Below, one piece after another: positions 1 to 10,740 of a DNA stretch of 64,000 bases. The DNA lies in NCBI GenBank assembly GCA_963573385.1, contig CAUYLG010033242.1:162271-226270 (forward strand), read 5' to 3'. Position 1 is the stretch's first letter. Each line of letters opens with the position of its first letter. This DNA comes from Cacajao melanocephalus. Taxonomy: Eukaryota > Chordata > Mammalia > Primates > Pitheciidae. The translations under genes were made by a program, and so were the position numbers. Below the pieces are notes generated by a model that ran no database searches, was not told where the DNA came from, and saw only the letters and a list, made by a program, of their open reading frames with translations.

Positions 1-239
1 GTGGGCAGAGCTATAACAGAACAAGCCCAGGCAACTGTGGGAGCACAGAAGAGGGGTGCCCGACCTGACTTCCCAGAGGAGGGCAACTTAACCAAAGATC
101 GAGAGTGAGGGATGTATGAGGGAAGGGAGGAAAAATATTCTAAGCCCAGAGAAATTGCCTGTTGGGAGGGCAAAGAGATTATGAGAGTGAAGTCATGGCT
201 GATTGGAGAACTGAAATTTCCATCTCCTATGGTGGTTAA

Positions 240-500
240 AGAAACAGCTTTGGAATCAAATACCTGGCTTCAAATTCTGGATCTGCTATGTACTAGCTGT
301 GTGACCTTGGTAAAATTCTTTCATTTCTCTAGCCTCAGTTTTCTCTTCTGTAAAATGGGTCTATTAATAATAAGGGGTTAATAATAATATCCATTTCATT
401 GGATTGTGGTGGAGAATGGAGGAGGTGCCATTTGTAAAATGCTTAGCCCAGGCCTGGCATGAGGTTGACATTCAATAACCGTTAAAGAGTATTATTCTTC
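240..500 (+). mobile_element. MIR SINE
   Basis: The stretch follows the MIR consensus order: a 'ctggcttcaaattctggatc' tract, then 'agctgtgtgaccttggtaaa', then 'cctcagttttctcttctgta', then a 3' end ending in 'cattcaataa'. It is a near full-length ancient tRNA-derived SINE in sense orientation. Confidence 0.85.
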
Positions 501-689
501 ACTGTTGCTGAAGATGAAGCCATGGTGTGGGGAGGGTGAGAGGTGAGTAGGAAGTTTAGATCATGAAGGACCTTATAATCCACGGGAAGGGGTTTATACA
601 AACCTAAGAACAATGGGAAATTGATGAAGAGACAAAATCAAATTTGCAGTCATCCCTGGCATCATTCCTGACTCCTTTCTTTCACACCC

Positions 690-1485
690 CACATGCAGTT
701 CATCAGCAAACGTTGTCAGCTCTGCCTTCATAACTCATCCAGCATCGAATCCCTTCTTACCACTGCCATAGACGCTACCCTGGTCCGAGCTGTTATCATC
801 TCTTCCCTGTGTTACTGCAGTGGCTTCCTAACTGGTCTCCCCACTTCTACCCTTGTGCCCCTACTGTTTGTTCTTCACACAGCAGGTAAAGAGCTCCTGT
901 TAAAATTTAAGCCAATTAAAATGACTGTGTCACGCCTCTGCTCAAACCCTCCACTGGTGCAGCATCTCACTCAGGGTCAAAGTCAAAGTCTTTATCATGG
1001 CCTACAGACCCTGCCAGGTGTGGCCTTCTGCCAGATTTCTCCCTCTCCTCTGACTCCTCTAGCCTTGCTGGTCTCTGTGCAGTTTCTCAAACACGAACTT
1101 GCCAAGTGCCATCCCACCTCAGGATTTTACACCTGCTGTTCCATCTGCCTGGAATAACTCCAGGTATCAGCAAGCCTCACTCCCTCACTTCTTTCAGATG
1201 TCTGCTCAGTGAGGGCTTTTCTCCCTACCTTATATAATAACAAGCCCATATCCTGCCACAGCACTCCCTGACTCCCTCCTCTGCTTTCTATCTTTCCATA
1301 GCAATTATCACTATCTAATACTATACATTTACTTGATTACTTATTATTGACCCATCACCTCCCTATTGGAATAGAAGCCTCACGAGGGCAATAGTTTTGT
1401 TCATGGCTATACCCCCAGCATCTTGAACAGTGCCTGGCACAGAATAGGCTCTCAATAACTATTTGTTCAATAAATGAATGTCTGT
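690..1485 (+). mobile_element. L2 LINE, long 3' fragment
   Basis: About 800 bases follow the L2 3' region in order: 'cttcctaactggtctcccca', a 'cctctgctcaaaccctccac' tract, the 'tgctgttccatctgcctgga' tract, 'agcaattatcactatctaat', and the terminal 'acagtgcctggcacagaata' with 'caataaatgaatg'. A 154-codon open frame here (693-1157) is a chance frame with no match to reverse transcriptase motifs. Confidence 0.85.
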
Positions 1486-1594
1486 TCATCAGAAAAAGAC
1501 CACTGTAATACAATGTACAGAATGGATGGGGTAGGGTGGGACAGTAGCAGAGGCTGGGAGGGAGACCTTTGCAATCTTCCAGGGCAGGGGTGAC

Positions 1595-1795
1595 GTCATC
1601 ACATATGAGCCAAGATGGTGCAGCTGGAGAGGAGTAAGTGGTCTGGAGAGAAATGTAGGTTTCATCGGGGGCTGTAAAAGAAAGGGTGAGGTGAAGAATG
1701 ATGGTGATGCCCAAGCTTTTGGCTTAGACATCTTGGTGGACAGTGGTGCCAGTTATTGAGATGGTGAAAGAGGAGCAGGTTTGGGTGAGGAGTTA
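1595..1795 (-). mobile_element. L2 LINE internal fragment
   Basis: The order 'caagcttttggcttagaca', 'agttattgagatggtgaaa' and 'gaggagcaggtttgggtgag' matches the reverse complement of a region further inside L2 than the usual 3' end. Edges are soft. Confidence 0.6.
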
Positions 1796-1797
1796 TT

Positions 1798-1885
1798 GAT
1801 GTGAGCCTCTCTGAGCCTTGGTTGCCTGATCTGTGGAATGGGGAAGATGACCTCTGTCTTGTCCACTTTCTGGGGGTAGTTATAG
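1798..1885 (+). mobile_element. MIR 3'-half fragment
   Basis: 'gagcctctctgagccttggt' followed by 'cctgatctgtggaatgggga' resembles the MIR core ('cctcatctgtaaaatgggg'). It is short and diverged. Confidence 0.4.
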
Positions 1886-1956
1886 AGACAGAGAGAGGTA
1901 AAAGAAATGGAATCCCTTTGTATGAGTGCCCAGTGGGTTCCCAGATGTAAGGCAAC

Positions 1957-1981
1957 GTTATTATTATTATTATTGTTATTA
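1957..1981. repeat. (TTA)n microsatellite
   Basis: About eight TTA/TTG triplets in a row, beside a diverged purine-rich stretch (1981-2240) that I cannot assign. Confidence 0.8.
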
Positions 1982-2499
1982 AAGTCCACTCGGGGAGATC
2001 TGACAGAGAGGTAAAATGAGAACCTGCGGCAGAATCTAATCAAATGCCAGCCTGGGTGGAAGCAAATGCCAGGAAGCAAGATTTAGTCGATATATGCAGT
2101 GGGTGGTCAGGAAGGGGAGAGAACAATGTGACCGAAGCTATCAGAGGCTGTGTGGAGGTGGGAGGGGGACTCAGCTGGATTCTGGAGTGAGAGAGGGGGA
2201 ACCAGAGCAAAGGTTGGGGTTTGGTCAAAGATTCACAAGCAGAGAAGCCATGGGGTAGCTTGGGGACCTGGGGGTAGGCAGAGAACCCTGGGCATAGGAT
2301 AAATGATGGTCACCACCGCGGACTTCCTTTTCCCATCTCCACCTACCAAATGAGAAAACAGTGGTAATTCTCAGTGGGTAATTCAATCCAGGAAATGGGC
2401 AGAAACCATCAGAGCATGGCCAGTGGGGATCTGCCTCTGCTGTGTTGTCCAGCCAGTTTTGCTCATGCCCATACTTGGTGCCAAGTAGAAAGGGAAACG

Positions 2500-2640
2500 T
2501 GGAAATTCACTCACTAATGTTCATCAGGCACCTACTAAGTGCCGAGGAGTCACTGTGAACTTGTAGACTTGGTTCCTGCCCTCTGAGAGTTCAGGGTCGA
2601 GTAGGGAGACAAGCACTCAATAAATACATCGCAGAAGCCA
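2500..2640 (-). mobile_element. L2 3' end
   Basis: 'caggcacctactaagtgccg' is the reverse complement of the L2 3' terminus, followed by 'ttggttcctgccctctgaga' and a decayed inner part. Confidence 0.65.
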
Positions 2641-2775
2641 TGAGGTAGGTACCATCGTCCTCATTTTGCAGATGAGAGGCTCACAGATGTTAAGATCACC
2701 CCGCTGGTAAGTGGTAGGACCGAGATTTGAACCCGCATAGTTTGTCTCTAAAGCTGTAATCACTGATGACACTGC
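2640..2775 (-). mobile_element. MIR fragment
   Basis: 'gaggtaggtaccatcgtcct', 'cattttgcagatgagaggct' and 'gagatttgaacccgcatagt' match the MIR reverse complement in order. Confidence 0.75.
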
Positions 2776-2939
2776 CCATGGTCAGAGAGTCTGTGATCCT
2801 GGGCTTATGTGTGGCAGGGACAAACTTGGACCATTCTGTCACCAGACCCCTGGAGGGGTCAACAGAAAGGACTTGGGAAACTGGAGGGAACTGAAGGAGC
2901 CCCTCAGAGCAAAAAAGGATCTTAGAGGCCCACTTGCAG

Positions 2940-3005
2940 ACATGGCTATTTATTTTTTTTACAAATATTATTTCATGTCTTCTATAGTCCAAGTACTGTG
3001 TGAGA
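2940..3005 (-). mobile_element. possible L2 3'-end fragment
   Basis: 'acaaatattatttcatgtct' and 'ccaagtactgtgtgagacaa' resemble a worn L2 terminus, directly before a better L2 terminus in the same orientation. Weak. Confidence 0.35.
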
Positions 3006-3019
3006 CAATGATAGGTAGA

Positions 3020-3404
3020 AGATTCATTTGTTGTTTCCCTCAACAACTATTGAGCACCTACTATGCGCCGGACACTGTGCTAATCTGTGGGTGTACGAGA
3101 GGAATAAAACAGACAAAACTCTTGCCCTCATCGAGCTCATGATCTAATGGGAAGACAGGAAATAAATAAGTCAAATAAGTTTAAATATATGTATGTATGT
3201 AGTATGACAGATAGTGATAAATGCTAAGGAGGATAAAAAAGGAATGATGTGAAGTTGAAATTTTAGACAAGGTAGCCAGGGAAGGCCTTGGTGACACAAG
3301 GTGAGAAAGGCAGGCAAGGATCAGGGCATGCAAGGCATTGCTGGTCCTCGTAAAAATATGCATATTTATATTTTTAAAAATCTAAAATGCTATGGGAGGC
3401 CAGC
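3020..3404 (-). mobile_element. L2 LINE, part 1, interrupted by a retrocopy
   Basis: Starts at the L2 3' end ('attgagcacctactatgcgc'), then 'acaaaactcttgccctcatc', 'gatagtgataaatgctaagg' and 'agccagggaaggccttggtg'. The L2 reading stops at about 3404 near 'atgggaggccagcagaa' and resumes at about 3821, so the intervening 416 bases were inserted later. Confidence 0.8.
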
Positions 3405-3820
3405 AGAATTTTTTTCCTTTTGTTTTTGTGTGTGTGATTTTATTTAGGAGTTCCTAGGGACCCATGCTCGTGGAAGAGGGGCAGGAGGCAGGAGTGGGCA
3501 GAGCGAGATGAGCACCGGTCTGGCGGCGGCAGGCTGGGCGGGCCTTCCGGAGTTGTCTGGAGTTGGGCTGATGGCTCGTCCTTCATCTCACCCGTCAATC
3601 AGTGCTTGGGTGTGGAGACCCCGGAACGTGGCATGATCTTGGATGAGGCTGCTCTTTGCAGCTGATGTAATCCTGGAGGAGCTGAGAGCGTGAGGCTCCT
3701 TCCCAGCTGTGCGCCAGTACCGGGCAACGAGTGCTTCTCTGAACAGGGGTGTGGGTGGCGGTTCGTACTGTCCATCCCATGTATCCAGGCCCTTCTTTAT
3801 TGGCCCATCATAGTGTTTAT
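3405..3820 (-). pseudogene. 5'-truncated processed retrocopy of an unidentified mRNA
   Basis: On the minus strand this block reads like the 3' end of a spliced mRNA. An open frame runs without break to a TGA stop (3588-3590), followed by a GC-rich 3' UTR of about 140 bases, an AATAAA signal (complement of 3439-3444) and an A-rich tail that starts with CA dinucleotides. It interrupts a minus-strand L2 that continues on both sides, which shows insertion. Flanks 'cagcagaattttttt' and 'cagtgaaagttttt' may be a worn target-site duplication. The C-terminal frame encodes about 77 residues, including GLDTWDGQYEPPPTPLF, ALVARYWRTAGKEPH and, at the end, HTQALIDG. The stop-free frame extends a few codons into the L2 to a TAA at 3834-3836. 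There is no in-frame start near the 5' edge, so it is truncated. I do not recognise the parent gene. A genuine terminal exon is the alternative, but the split L2 and A-tail argue against it. Confidence 0.6.
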
Positions 3821-3955
3821 TCAGTGAAAGTTTTTAACCATAAGTGATATAATATGATTCACATATAATTTTTTAAAACACTCCAGTTTCCATGAGTGGA
3901 GAATAGACTGGGGTGGGGAGGGTGAGGTGGGGAGACCAGTTTGAGGCTGAGCGTG
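3821..3955 (-). mobile_element. L2 LINE, part 2, beyond the retrocopy
   Basis: 'aagtgatataatatgattca', then 'ttttttaaaacactccagtt', then 'gtggagaatagactgg' and 'gggagaccagtttgaggct' continue the minus-strand L2 from where part 1 stops. Confidence 0.7.
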
Positions 3956-4809
3956 TGGAAGTCCCGACAGGAAACCCTGGGAAGCAGGGGAAGGACAGGC
4001 ACCATGAGGCTCAGTTGGGCTCTGGGCCTGTGTCTGGTGACCCTTCTCTCACAACAGAATAGCAAACACAGCCACCGGTCCACACCTTTCAACCTGGGTG
4101 CAGTCTCAAGGTCGTCCTGCGTCTGGAGCCACAGAGGTGGTGGTGGTGGAAGATTAAGTCCAAAGAAGGTCAAGTGAGCTTGTAGCCAGGCATAAGTTCC
4201 TTCAGAGTCAGGAAGCTCAGCTCTGTGGACCCCCGTTTCCCAGCATCTGCATTTCCCCCTTCTTTCCCCTTTTTTCTTCCCTCTGTTTGCTTGATACGTT
4301 TCCTTTAAAAAATCTTACCTTATCTTAGCCGAACTGAGAGGCAAGGATGTGTGTCTGCACTGGTGAAGGCTGGCAGGCACACCGTTTCCCCACTCTCCAC
4401 CCATCCCCTGGGCGCAGCGTGGGGGTGTCCGGAACCTGTCCCAGCCAAGAGCAGGAGCAGATGGGCAAACCAGGAAAGAGGGAAGTTAAAGCCACTGAGC
4501 CTCCTGCCTAGAGTGGACCTGTCCTTCAGGAAGGGGGTTGAGGGATGGGAGGGCTAGAAGTTTCCTTGGGCAGTCATTGGCAGGATGACAGGGTTAATCT
4601 GGTTTCTGGTTTCTTCTCAGATGCGTGATGCGTGGTCCCTAGCCCTGGAAAGTCCTAGCTGACTGGTAGACCCAGGCAGGCAGCACTTCTCTACTCTCAG
4701 CAAATGGATGAGCAAGCTGCTGGTCTCACCTTCAGTCGTACCAGGGAAAGTCAAAGCTATGTAGGGTGGAACAGACCCCTCCAAAGAAACTGGGCCCAGC
4801 TGCAGGACC
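3956..4809. other. unassigned stretch
   Basis: No repeat or gene recognised. There is a pyrimidine-rich run at 4255-4300 and a 3'-splice-site-like tract ending 'tggtttcttctcag' at 4620, without a paired donor or coding frame to support an exon. Confidence 0.4.
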
Positions 4810-5160
4810 TGGTGCATTTCTGAGCACTTGCGCTGGCTGTTTGTTCTGGAAACGTTTTTCCCAGCTCTTGTGTGGCTGGCTTGCTCGCCTGCGTTCACGT
4901 ATCAGTTCAAATCTCAGGCCCCGTGGCCACCTCATCTAAAATAGTCCTCCCATTTTCTCCCTGTTGCCTCACCTGTTTGGTTTTGTCTCCCTGAAAAGCA
5001 CATATCACCATCTGAAATATCTTTTACTGGCTTGTTTCTTGTATGCTTTGTCGGGCTGGATTATAAGCTCCATGAGGCCGGGCGCCCTGCCTGTCTTGTT
5101 CTTCTCTGTATCTTCAATGTCTAGAATAGTGCCTGGTAGGTGCTTACGACATTGTTTATG
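4810..5160 (+). mobile_element. L2 LINE 3' fragment
   Basis: 'cacatatcaccatctgaaat', 'gattataagctccatgaggc', 'cctgcctgtcttgttcttct' and 'agaatagtgcctggtaggtg' follow the L2 3' end in order. Confidence 0.8.
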
Positions 5161-5317
5161 TAAAATGAAGGAATTAAATGTCTTCTTCTCCCTCACCTCC
5201 CAAAACGTCAAGGATAAAATCAACCCTGTGAACATATAAATGGCCATGGAGGGACAGTCCCTCCAAAGAGGTTGGGCACAGCCCTGAGACCTCAGGCCCA
5301 TGAGCCCAGAGTGGAAG

Positions 5318-5411
5318 TATGTGTGCTTGTGTGTGTCCACGTGTGTTGTGTGTGTGTGCGTGTTTCGTGTGTATGTGTGTGTTATGCATGTTTTGTGTGT
5401 GCGTTTGTTGG
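5318..5411. repeat. imperfect (TG)n tract
   Basis: Alternating TG broken by CGTG, TTTCG and ATGC interruptions over about 90 bases. It can adopt left-handed or slipped structures, and open frames across it are artefacts. Confidence 0.9.
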
Positions 5412-6244
5412 TGAGAAGAGAGAAAGCCATTAATTCCAAGCTGAGGTTCCTGCTGCACCAAATACAGGGACTCCCAAAGTCTGATCAAAGGCTAGCTTCT
5501 TTTAGGGAGCAGGAGAGGAAGAGAGGAAGGTGAGAGGGCTTCTGAAAGTGACCTCTAGGCTTCTGCAGGCCCTTGCAAAGCCTTAGACTGCCAGCTGGGG
5601 GTGCTCACCCAAGTATAACCACATCATCCCCACAATTTCCAGACCCTCTGAACCCTGGCTGCCCGTCCTCCCAGAAAGGTGTCAGTGTGAGGAGGGGGAG
5701 TTTGCTCTATCAAGTGTGACCCAGGGTTGGTGATGAATACCAGAGACGGTAGGATCAGCTAGAATAACATGTCACACGGTGGGCTGCGTTCAGGAATCCT
5801 GGATTGGGTAACTGGCAAATTGAAAGGCTGCTTCATACTATAATGGTTAAAGAAAAAGGGAATTATCTCATGCCTTTCTTTTCGTCTATCAAGGTGTCAG
5901 CATATGCTAATTACCTGGCAGAGGCTTCAACGGGAAGGGGAAGAACAACTATTATATTTCTGAGGAAAGATTTATCTTGCGTTATTGGCGCCAGTTGGAG
6001 GAGGAGGTGGGGGTGGTAGGGGGTCAGAGAGGCAAAGTGAGAACTGTTCCTTGACTTGAATGGAATTGAAAATGCCTTTGAACTGAGGTTTTTCTCCTAA
6101 GATTAGAAATAATATTGGGAGAGGCTTTGCTCTGAGCCTGTGGGCGGAAGAGGGGGCAGCATGGGTGGAGGACGCTAGCGTCCTAGGAGGTTGTGGGGAG
6201 GGTCAGGCTGGGTACAGCTGACTGGGCGGGGCATTCATCCATGG
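5412..6244. other. unassigned unique stretch
   Basis: No repeat recognised. 5770-6000 is AT-balanced and contains 'cagcatatgctaattacctg', a homeodomain-type TAATTA neighbourhood (see findings). Confidence 0.4.
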
Positions 6245-6478
6245 ATTGCATTAAGGCAGCTGTATAGGATGGGCATTCAGAAGCACAGGCTTAGAGTCCG
6301 GCAACCCTGGGTTTTCAATCCTGGCCCCACTACCTCCTGGCGGTGGTCTATGGCACATTGCTCCATCTTTAGAGCCTCAGTTTCCTCATCTGTGGGGAAA
6401 ACAATACCTACTTTATATTGGTTACTGCCTTAGCTAAATGGGATCACGTGAAACAGATGCTCAATGTAGCTCAATAAG
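6245..6478 (+). mobile_element. MIR SINE
   Basis: 'agaagcacaggcttagagtc', 'caaccctgggttttcaatcc', 'cctcagtttcctcatctgtg' and 'gatgctcaatgtagctcaat' align in order with MIR. Near full length. Confidence 0.85.
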
Positions 6479-6499
6479 CAAGGGCACCGGTGGATATTA

Positions 6500-6610
6500 T
6501 TACTTAGCATATATTTTCTGAGCACCTACTTTGGTTCAAGCTCTAGGGAAACAGGTTAATAAGTCAGATTGGGATCTGCCATCCAGAAACTTACCACAAA
6601 ATGGAGAGCC
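6500..6610 (-). mobile_element. L2 3' end fragment
   Basis: 'ttctgagcacctactttggt' and 'gatctgccatccagaaactt' resemble the L2 terminus reverse complement. Diverged. Confidence 0.5.
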
Positions 6611-6719
6611 TGTATCTCCTTCAGTTCCCATCTCCTCAGAGATCCTAGAAAGGGAAGAAAAGGGGTACAGGGAACAGGGAAGGGCCCTCAAGCTTCACAT
6701 GAGGCGCTGCTTCCCCCAT

Positions 6720-7039
6720 TATAATGATAATAACAGTGAATTGGATGCTTGATACACTGACTTGGTGGGTAAGTGTTGGAGGCCAAAGGATCACCCCAGG
6801 AAGGAGCTTGGAGGTGTCAGAGCTTAAGAGGATTGGGTTTGCAAGAGACAGGTGAGGGGCTGGTCAGGATCCAAGCTCTGGAGACAAACACTGGATTCTA
6901 GTACCCCCAAGCGTGGTGTCTGTCCTAGGAATGGAAGGTCCTGGGGACAGATGAACTGACTCCCATGAGTTGACCCCGATGTTGAATTTCAGCTGTCGCA
7001 AGCCCCTCCCTTTAGGATCAGCAGCTGTGAGCAAGTGAA
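6720..7039. other. unassigned stretch
   Basis: No repeat or gene signal recognised. Confidence 0.3.
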
Positions 7040-7265
7040 CTGGAGACGCAGCCTGGCATGGTGGCAAGTGTGCAGCCTACGGTGCAGAGATCTGAATTCA
7101 AATCCTATTTCTCATATTTATCAATGGTGGACTTGGGTCAGTTCCTAACCTCTCTGTGCCTCTGTTAAATACAGATAATGAGCTCTAACTATGGGGTTGT
7201 TGGGCAGACTAGAAACAAGCCATTTGAAGCACCTGGCGCACAGTAGATGTTCCCAAATGGTAGAG
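7040..7265 (+). mobile_element. MIR SINE
   Basis: 'ctgaattcaaatcctatttc', 'cctctctgtgcctctgttaa' and 'cacctggcgcacagtagatg' mark a near full-length sense MIR. Confidence 0.8.
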
Positions 7266-7849
7266 GTGATTTCTAAAATTGGCCATCCTTGCCAACTGTG
7301 TCTGTTTCACTGCTGGCCCCAAACCCTGTAGCCGGGAGAGGCATATACTGCTCTGGGGATGGCAGAAGAAAGAATGGAGGTGCTACCAGGTGGGTTGTGT
7401 GGCAGGCAGAGACTTTGAGCAGGTAATGGCTGTCAGAGACCAGCAAATCACAGGTGTCTCGGGAACAACAGGAGTTACTCTCAGACTCCAAAGAACAAAC
7501 ATGCAGCACAAGACGTTTTGCCAAAGCAAAGCTGTTTTGATCGTTCCCGGATGTGACATGTATTGCATGAGGAAAGAGAGCCTCTTGCACTGAAGCTGCC
7601 TAATTGACAGCCTGCAGCTCCAAGCAGAGTGGCACTGGGCAGGGTGGGGATGAGGGTAGAGCAAAGCTCCTCATACTGCCGACCTCCCCGCCACCCCAGG
7701 CAAGGCTTCCTAGCAGAGGCACTCTGCCTGTGGGATGAGGGAGGCTCGCTATTCCCAACACCTCCAGATCCAGCCCCGGCGTCCACCTCTCCAGTCCTAG
7801 CCTGCATCACTCCTGGAACCCAGGCTCTGTGCCAGTCTAATTGAACTTC
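7266..7849. other. unassigned unique stretch
   Basis: No interspersed repeat recognised. 7270-7590 is open on both strands (104 and 105 codons), but the frames overlap antisense and neither shows a recognisable domain. Confidence 0.3.
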
Positions 7850-7965
7850 AAAACTTTGCCAAATGTGCCAGGCTCTGTCTGGCCTCCAGGCCTTTGCATA
7901 TGCTGTTCTTTCTGCCTTGGATTCGCCTCGCACCCACCTGTCTAGTAATGGCAAATGCCTACTTA
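7850..7965 (+). mobile_element. L2 fragment
   Basis: 'ccaggcctttgcatatgctg' followed by 'ttctttctgccttggattcg' is the L2 tract before the usual 'tgctgttccctctgcctgga'. Confidence 0.65.
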
Positions 7966-7969
7966 ATAA

Positions 7970-8090
7970 CAAAAATAAAAGCAGCTTACATTTATTGAGC
8001 ACTTACTCTGGGCTAAGTGCTTACCCAATTTTATCTTATTTAATCCTCACAGCAACCTACAAGGTAAAAATACTGATAGTTGATATGCAG
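7970..8090 (-). mobile_element. MIR fragment
   Basis: 'acatttattgagcacttact', 'ctaagtgcttacccaatttt' and 'aatcctcacagcaacctaca' are the MIR 3' half reversed. Confidence 0.8.
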
Positions 8091-8094
8091 TAGA

Positions 8095-8482
<388 letters not shown>

Positions 8483-8660
8483 TAACTTGCTATTACGTTG
8501 CTTATTTTACACATAAGGAAACTGAGATACAAAGTGGTCAAGGAACTTGTCCAAGGTCACGAGCTTGAAGTAGCAGAGCCCAGGTTCCAGCTCAGGTTAC
8601 CTGACTCCAGACCTGGAGTTCATAACTGCTGCACCATCTGCTCCTGCGTACACTTTAGAA
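8483..8660 (-). mobile_element. MIR fragment, right of the Alu
   Basis: 'aaggaaactgagatacaaag', 'aacttgtccaaggtcacgag' and 'gagcccaggttccagctcag' continue the reverse MIR. Confidence 0.85.
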
Positions 8661-8860
8661 TTCAGCCCAGGGGCCACTCTCCCCTAGAAACTTCTCTTTT
8701 CCCTGATTGGGTCAGGAGGTTCCAGCCACCATCCTGTGAAGTCCGCTTGTCTGTCCCCTAGGCTGGAAATTCCCAACAGCAGGGACTGTCTCCCTGGTTC
8801 AGCATTATAGCCTCAAAGCCTAGCACGTGCCTGGCACCTCGCAGGGCCTCCACATGGGCT
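8660..8860 (+). mobile_element. L2 3' fragment
   Basis: 'ggctggaaattcccaacagc' with 'agggactgtctccctggttc' and 'cctagcacgtgcctggcacc' give the L2 3' end. Confidence 0.7.
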
Positions 8861-9760
8861 GAAAGCCTGCAAGAATCCTTCTACAGCACATTCCTGCCTC
8901 AGCTTCACCTTTTCAGTCACAAGGACCGTCATACCCCATCATATATGGTAACTGCAGTTGAAAACATTCAATCCCATAAAATCGGGGTTTTCATTTTGAT
9001 ATAGTTAGTGAGAAGCAGCAATGCTTTTTCATGCATCTGAATTGGCACAAAAAGCAAAGACAGTGAGGCATGCTGTACATCACTGACCCTATGCTGAACT
9101 GAGGAAATTCCAGATAATCACAGGGCATTCACTTCCTGACACTCCCATTCCCTTTTGAGAAACGGAACTGACTGTAGGACAGGAGTTCCTTGCAGCCCTT
9201 GCTCATGCTGTATTAAATTTGTGTATCTCACGGGGAGCATTAGGAAGAATGGCACCACACCCGCTTTGTGCCCACTCTTGGCCACATGCTCTGAAGATCA
9301 AGGAACCAGCAGAGTAGCTGAGAACCAGAGGGGCATGGAGAGCATGAGGGACTCTGGTCTCATTCCACACATAGTTTCTGTTCTTAAGCCGTTTTAACAC
9401 TGTTGCCTGAACAAACTCTTGCACCGGGTGTTTACCTTCCCACTGGCAAGGGTCACTCTTGTTGGCTAATTCCTTTTGTGATGATGCAGAGATAACAAGC
9501 TCTGCCTTGGGAGGGGCTGTCAAAGGAATGAAAGAGATGGACAGCTCAGAGGAGAGTAAGAGGGCGGGCAGGTCCAGGCAGGCTCCTTGGAGGGGGTGGC
9601 ATTTGGTCTGGCCTCTGCACCCTGCTGGCCTTTCCCCTGTGGTTATAGAGAGCACAGAAATGCCATGTGAGCCTCAACCTGGATTTCCCTTGGAGCCAAT
9701 GACAATCTGGAGAGAGGTTATGACAGCCTCCAGGAGATGAGAAGTGAGTCCGTATGGCTG
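8861..9760. other. unassigned stretch
   Basis: No repeat confidently recognised. The open frames at 9203-9655 (minus) and 9459-9740 (plus) overlap antisense and lack recognisable domains. Confidence 0.3.
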
Positions 9761-9764
9761 AGCT

Positions 9765-9955
9765 ACTACCCCCTTGGGTGTGCGGCCTGCCCAGCCCTAG
9801 CTGAGAGGTGTGGGAGCCTTACTTTCCTCACCAATAAAATGTAGATAATGATAATACCTTCCTCCCAGGCCTGTGGTGAAGATCAAATGAGAGAATGCAG
9901 GGAAAAGCGTCTTATATGCTATAAAAGGCTCTGACAAATGCTCATTATTTCTTCC
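9765..9955 (+). mobile_element. MIR SINE fragment
   Basis: 'cttactttcctcaccaataa', 'tagataatgataataccttc' and 'gaagatcaaatgagagaatg' follow the MIR 3' half. Confidence 0.75.
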
Positions 9956-10074
9956 TATTCTTCTCCTGGAATTTATCAAACACTTTATAGGCCCTGGAGG
10001 TATTTTTTTTGACTCCATTCTGCATGGCTTTTTCTGGCCCACCATTCTCCTCTCTTCTCCTGCTGTACTTTAAG

Positions 10075-10335
10075 GGAGGCTGGGTAGTGCAGTGGTTAAG
10101 GAGGGAGAAGCAGGCTGGTGTGGGTTTGAATTCTGGCTCCTCCTTTCCTGGAGGCATGCAGGACTCAGGGCAAGCCACACCACCTCTCAGAGCTCCCTCC
10201 TGTTTATCCTGCTTAAAATGGGTATAAAAACTGAACTTAACTCATAAATTGATGTGAGGACTAAATGAGATATTTTGTGCAAATTCTTAATACTGTGTCT
10301 GCTGAGTGCTTAATAAATGTCTGCCGTGTTGTTTT
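10075..10335 (+). mobile_element. MIR SINE, near full length
   Basis: Begins 'ggtagtgcagtggttaagg', then 'gtttgaattctggctcctcc', 'aaatgggtataaaaactgaa', 'gatgtgaggactaaatgaga' and 'gtgcttaataaatgtctg'. Confidence 0.9.
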
Positions 10336-10464
10336 TCATTCTCTCTGATAGGTAGAATTCTACCATTTTTGAGTGGTAGGACCACTGATAAGAGACCTCA
10401 GGCACAATTTTTACAGGCTTCCTTGTCTCCACCCGCAGGAAGTGGGTAATCAAGAAGCAGATTA

Positions 10465-10740
10465 GGTGCTCACTCATGCAGCAAGCAGTTTTTGAGTGCC
10501 TACTCTGTGCCAGGTGCTCCTAGGGCAATAGGATGATGAAGTTACAGTCCCCATCACTGGGAAGCCATGCCGCAGTGAGGAAGACATTTAATTGATTCAC
10601 GCACTCACTCTCATCCATTCATTCGGTCAATTATCACCCATTTGCCAGGGTCTCCCCATGCAGGTTCTGTGCTGGGCTCTGAAGCACAGAGCTGGGAACA
10701 GGGCAGGGAGCCTGCTGCAGAGATTGGGCTGGAGTCCCTT
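10465..10740 (-). mobile_element. L2 3' end fragments
   Basis: 'gagtgcctactctgtgccag' gives one L2 terminus. A second, more worn start follows near 10600 ('atccattcattcggtcaatt'). Confidence 0.6.

Noticed and set aside
693..1157. 154-codon open frame
   Set aside because: Lies entirely in an L2 3' region and shows no domain. It is a chance frame.
4600..4622. Splice acceptor-like tract before 'atgcgtgatg'
   Set aside because: No coding frame or donor follows. Such tracts are common by chance.
6169..6184. 16-base perfect palindrome aggacgctagcgtcct
   Set aside because: About one such palindrome is expected by chance in a window of this length, with no supporting context.
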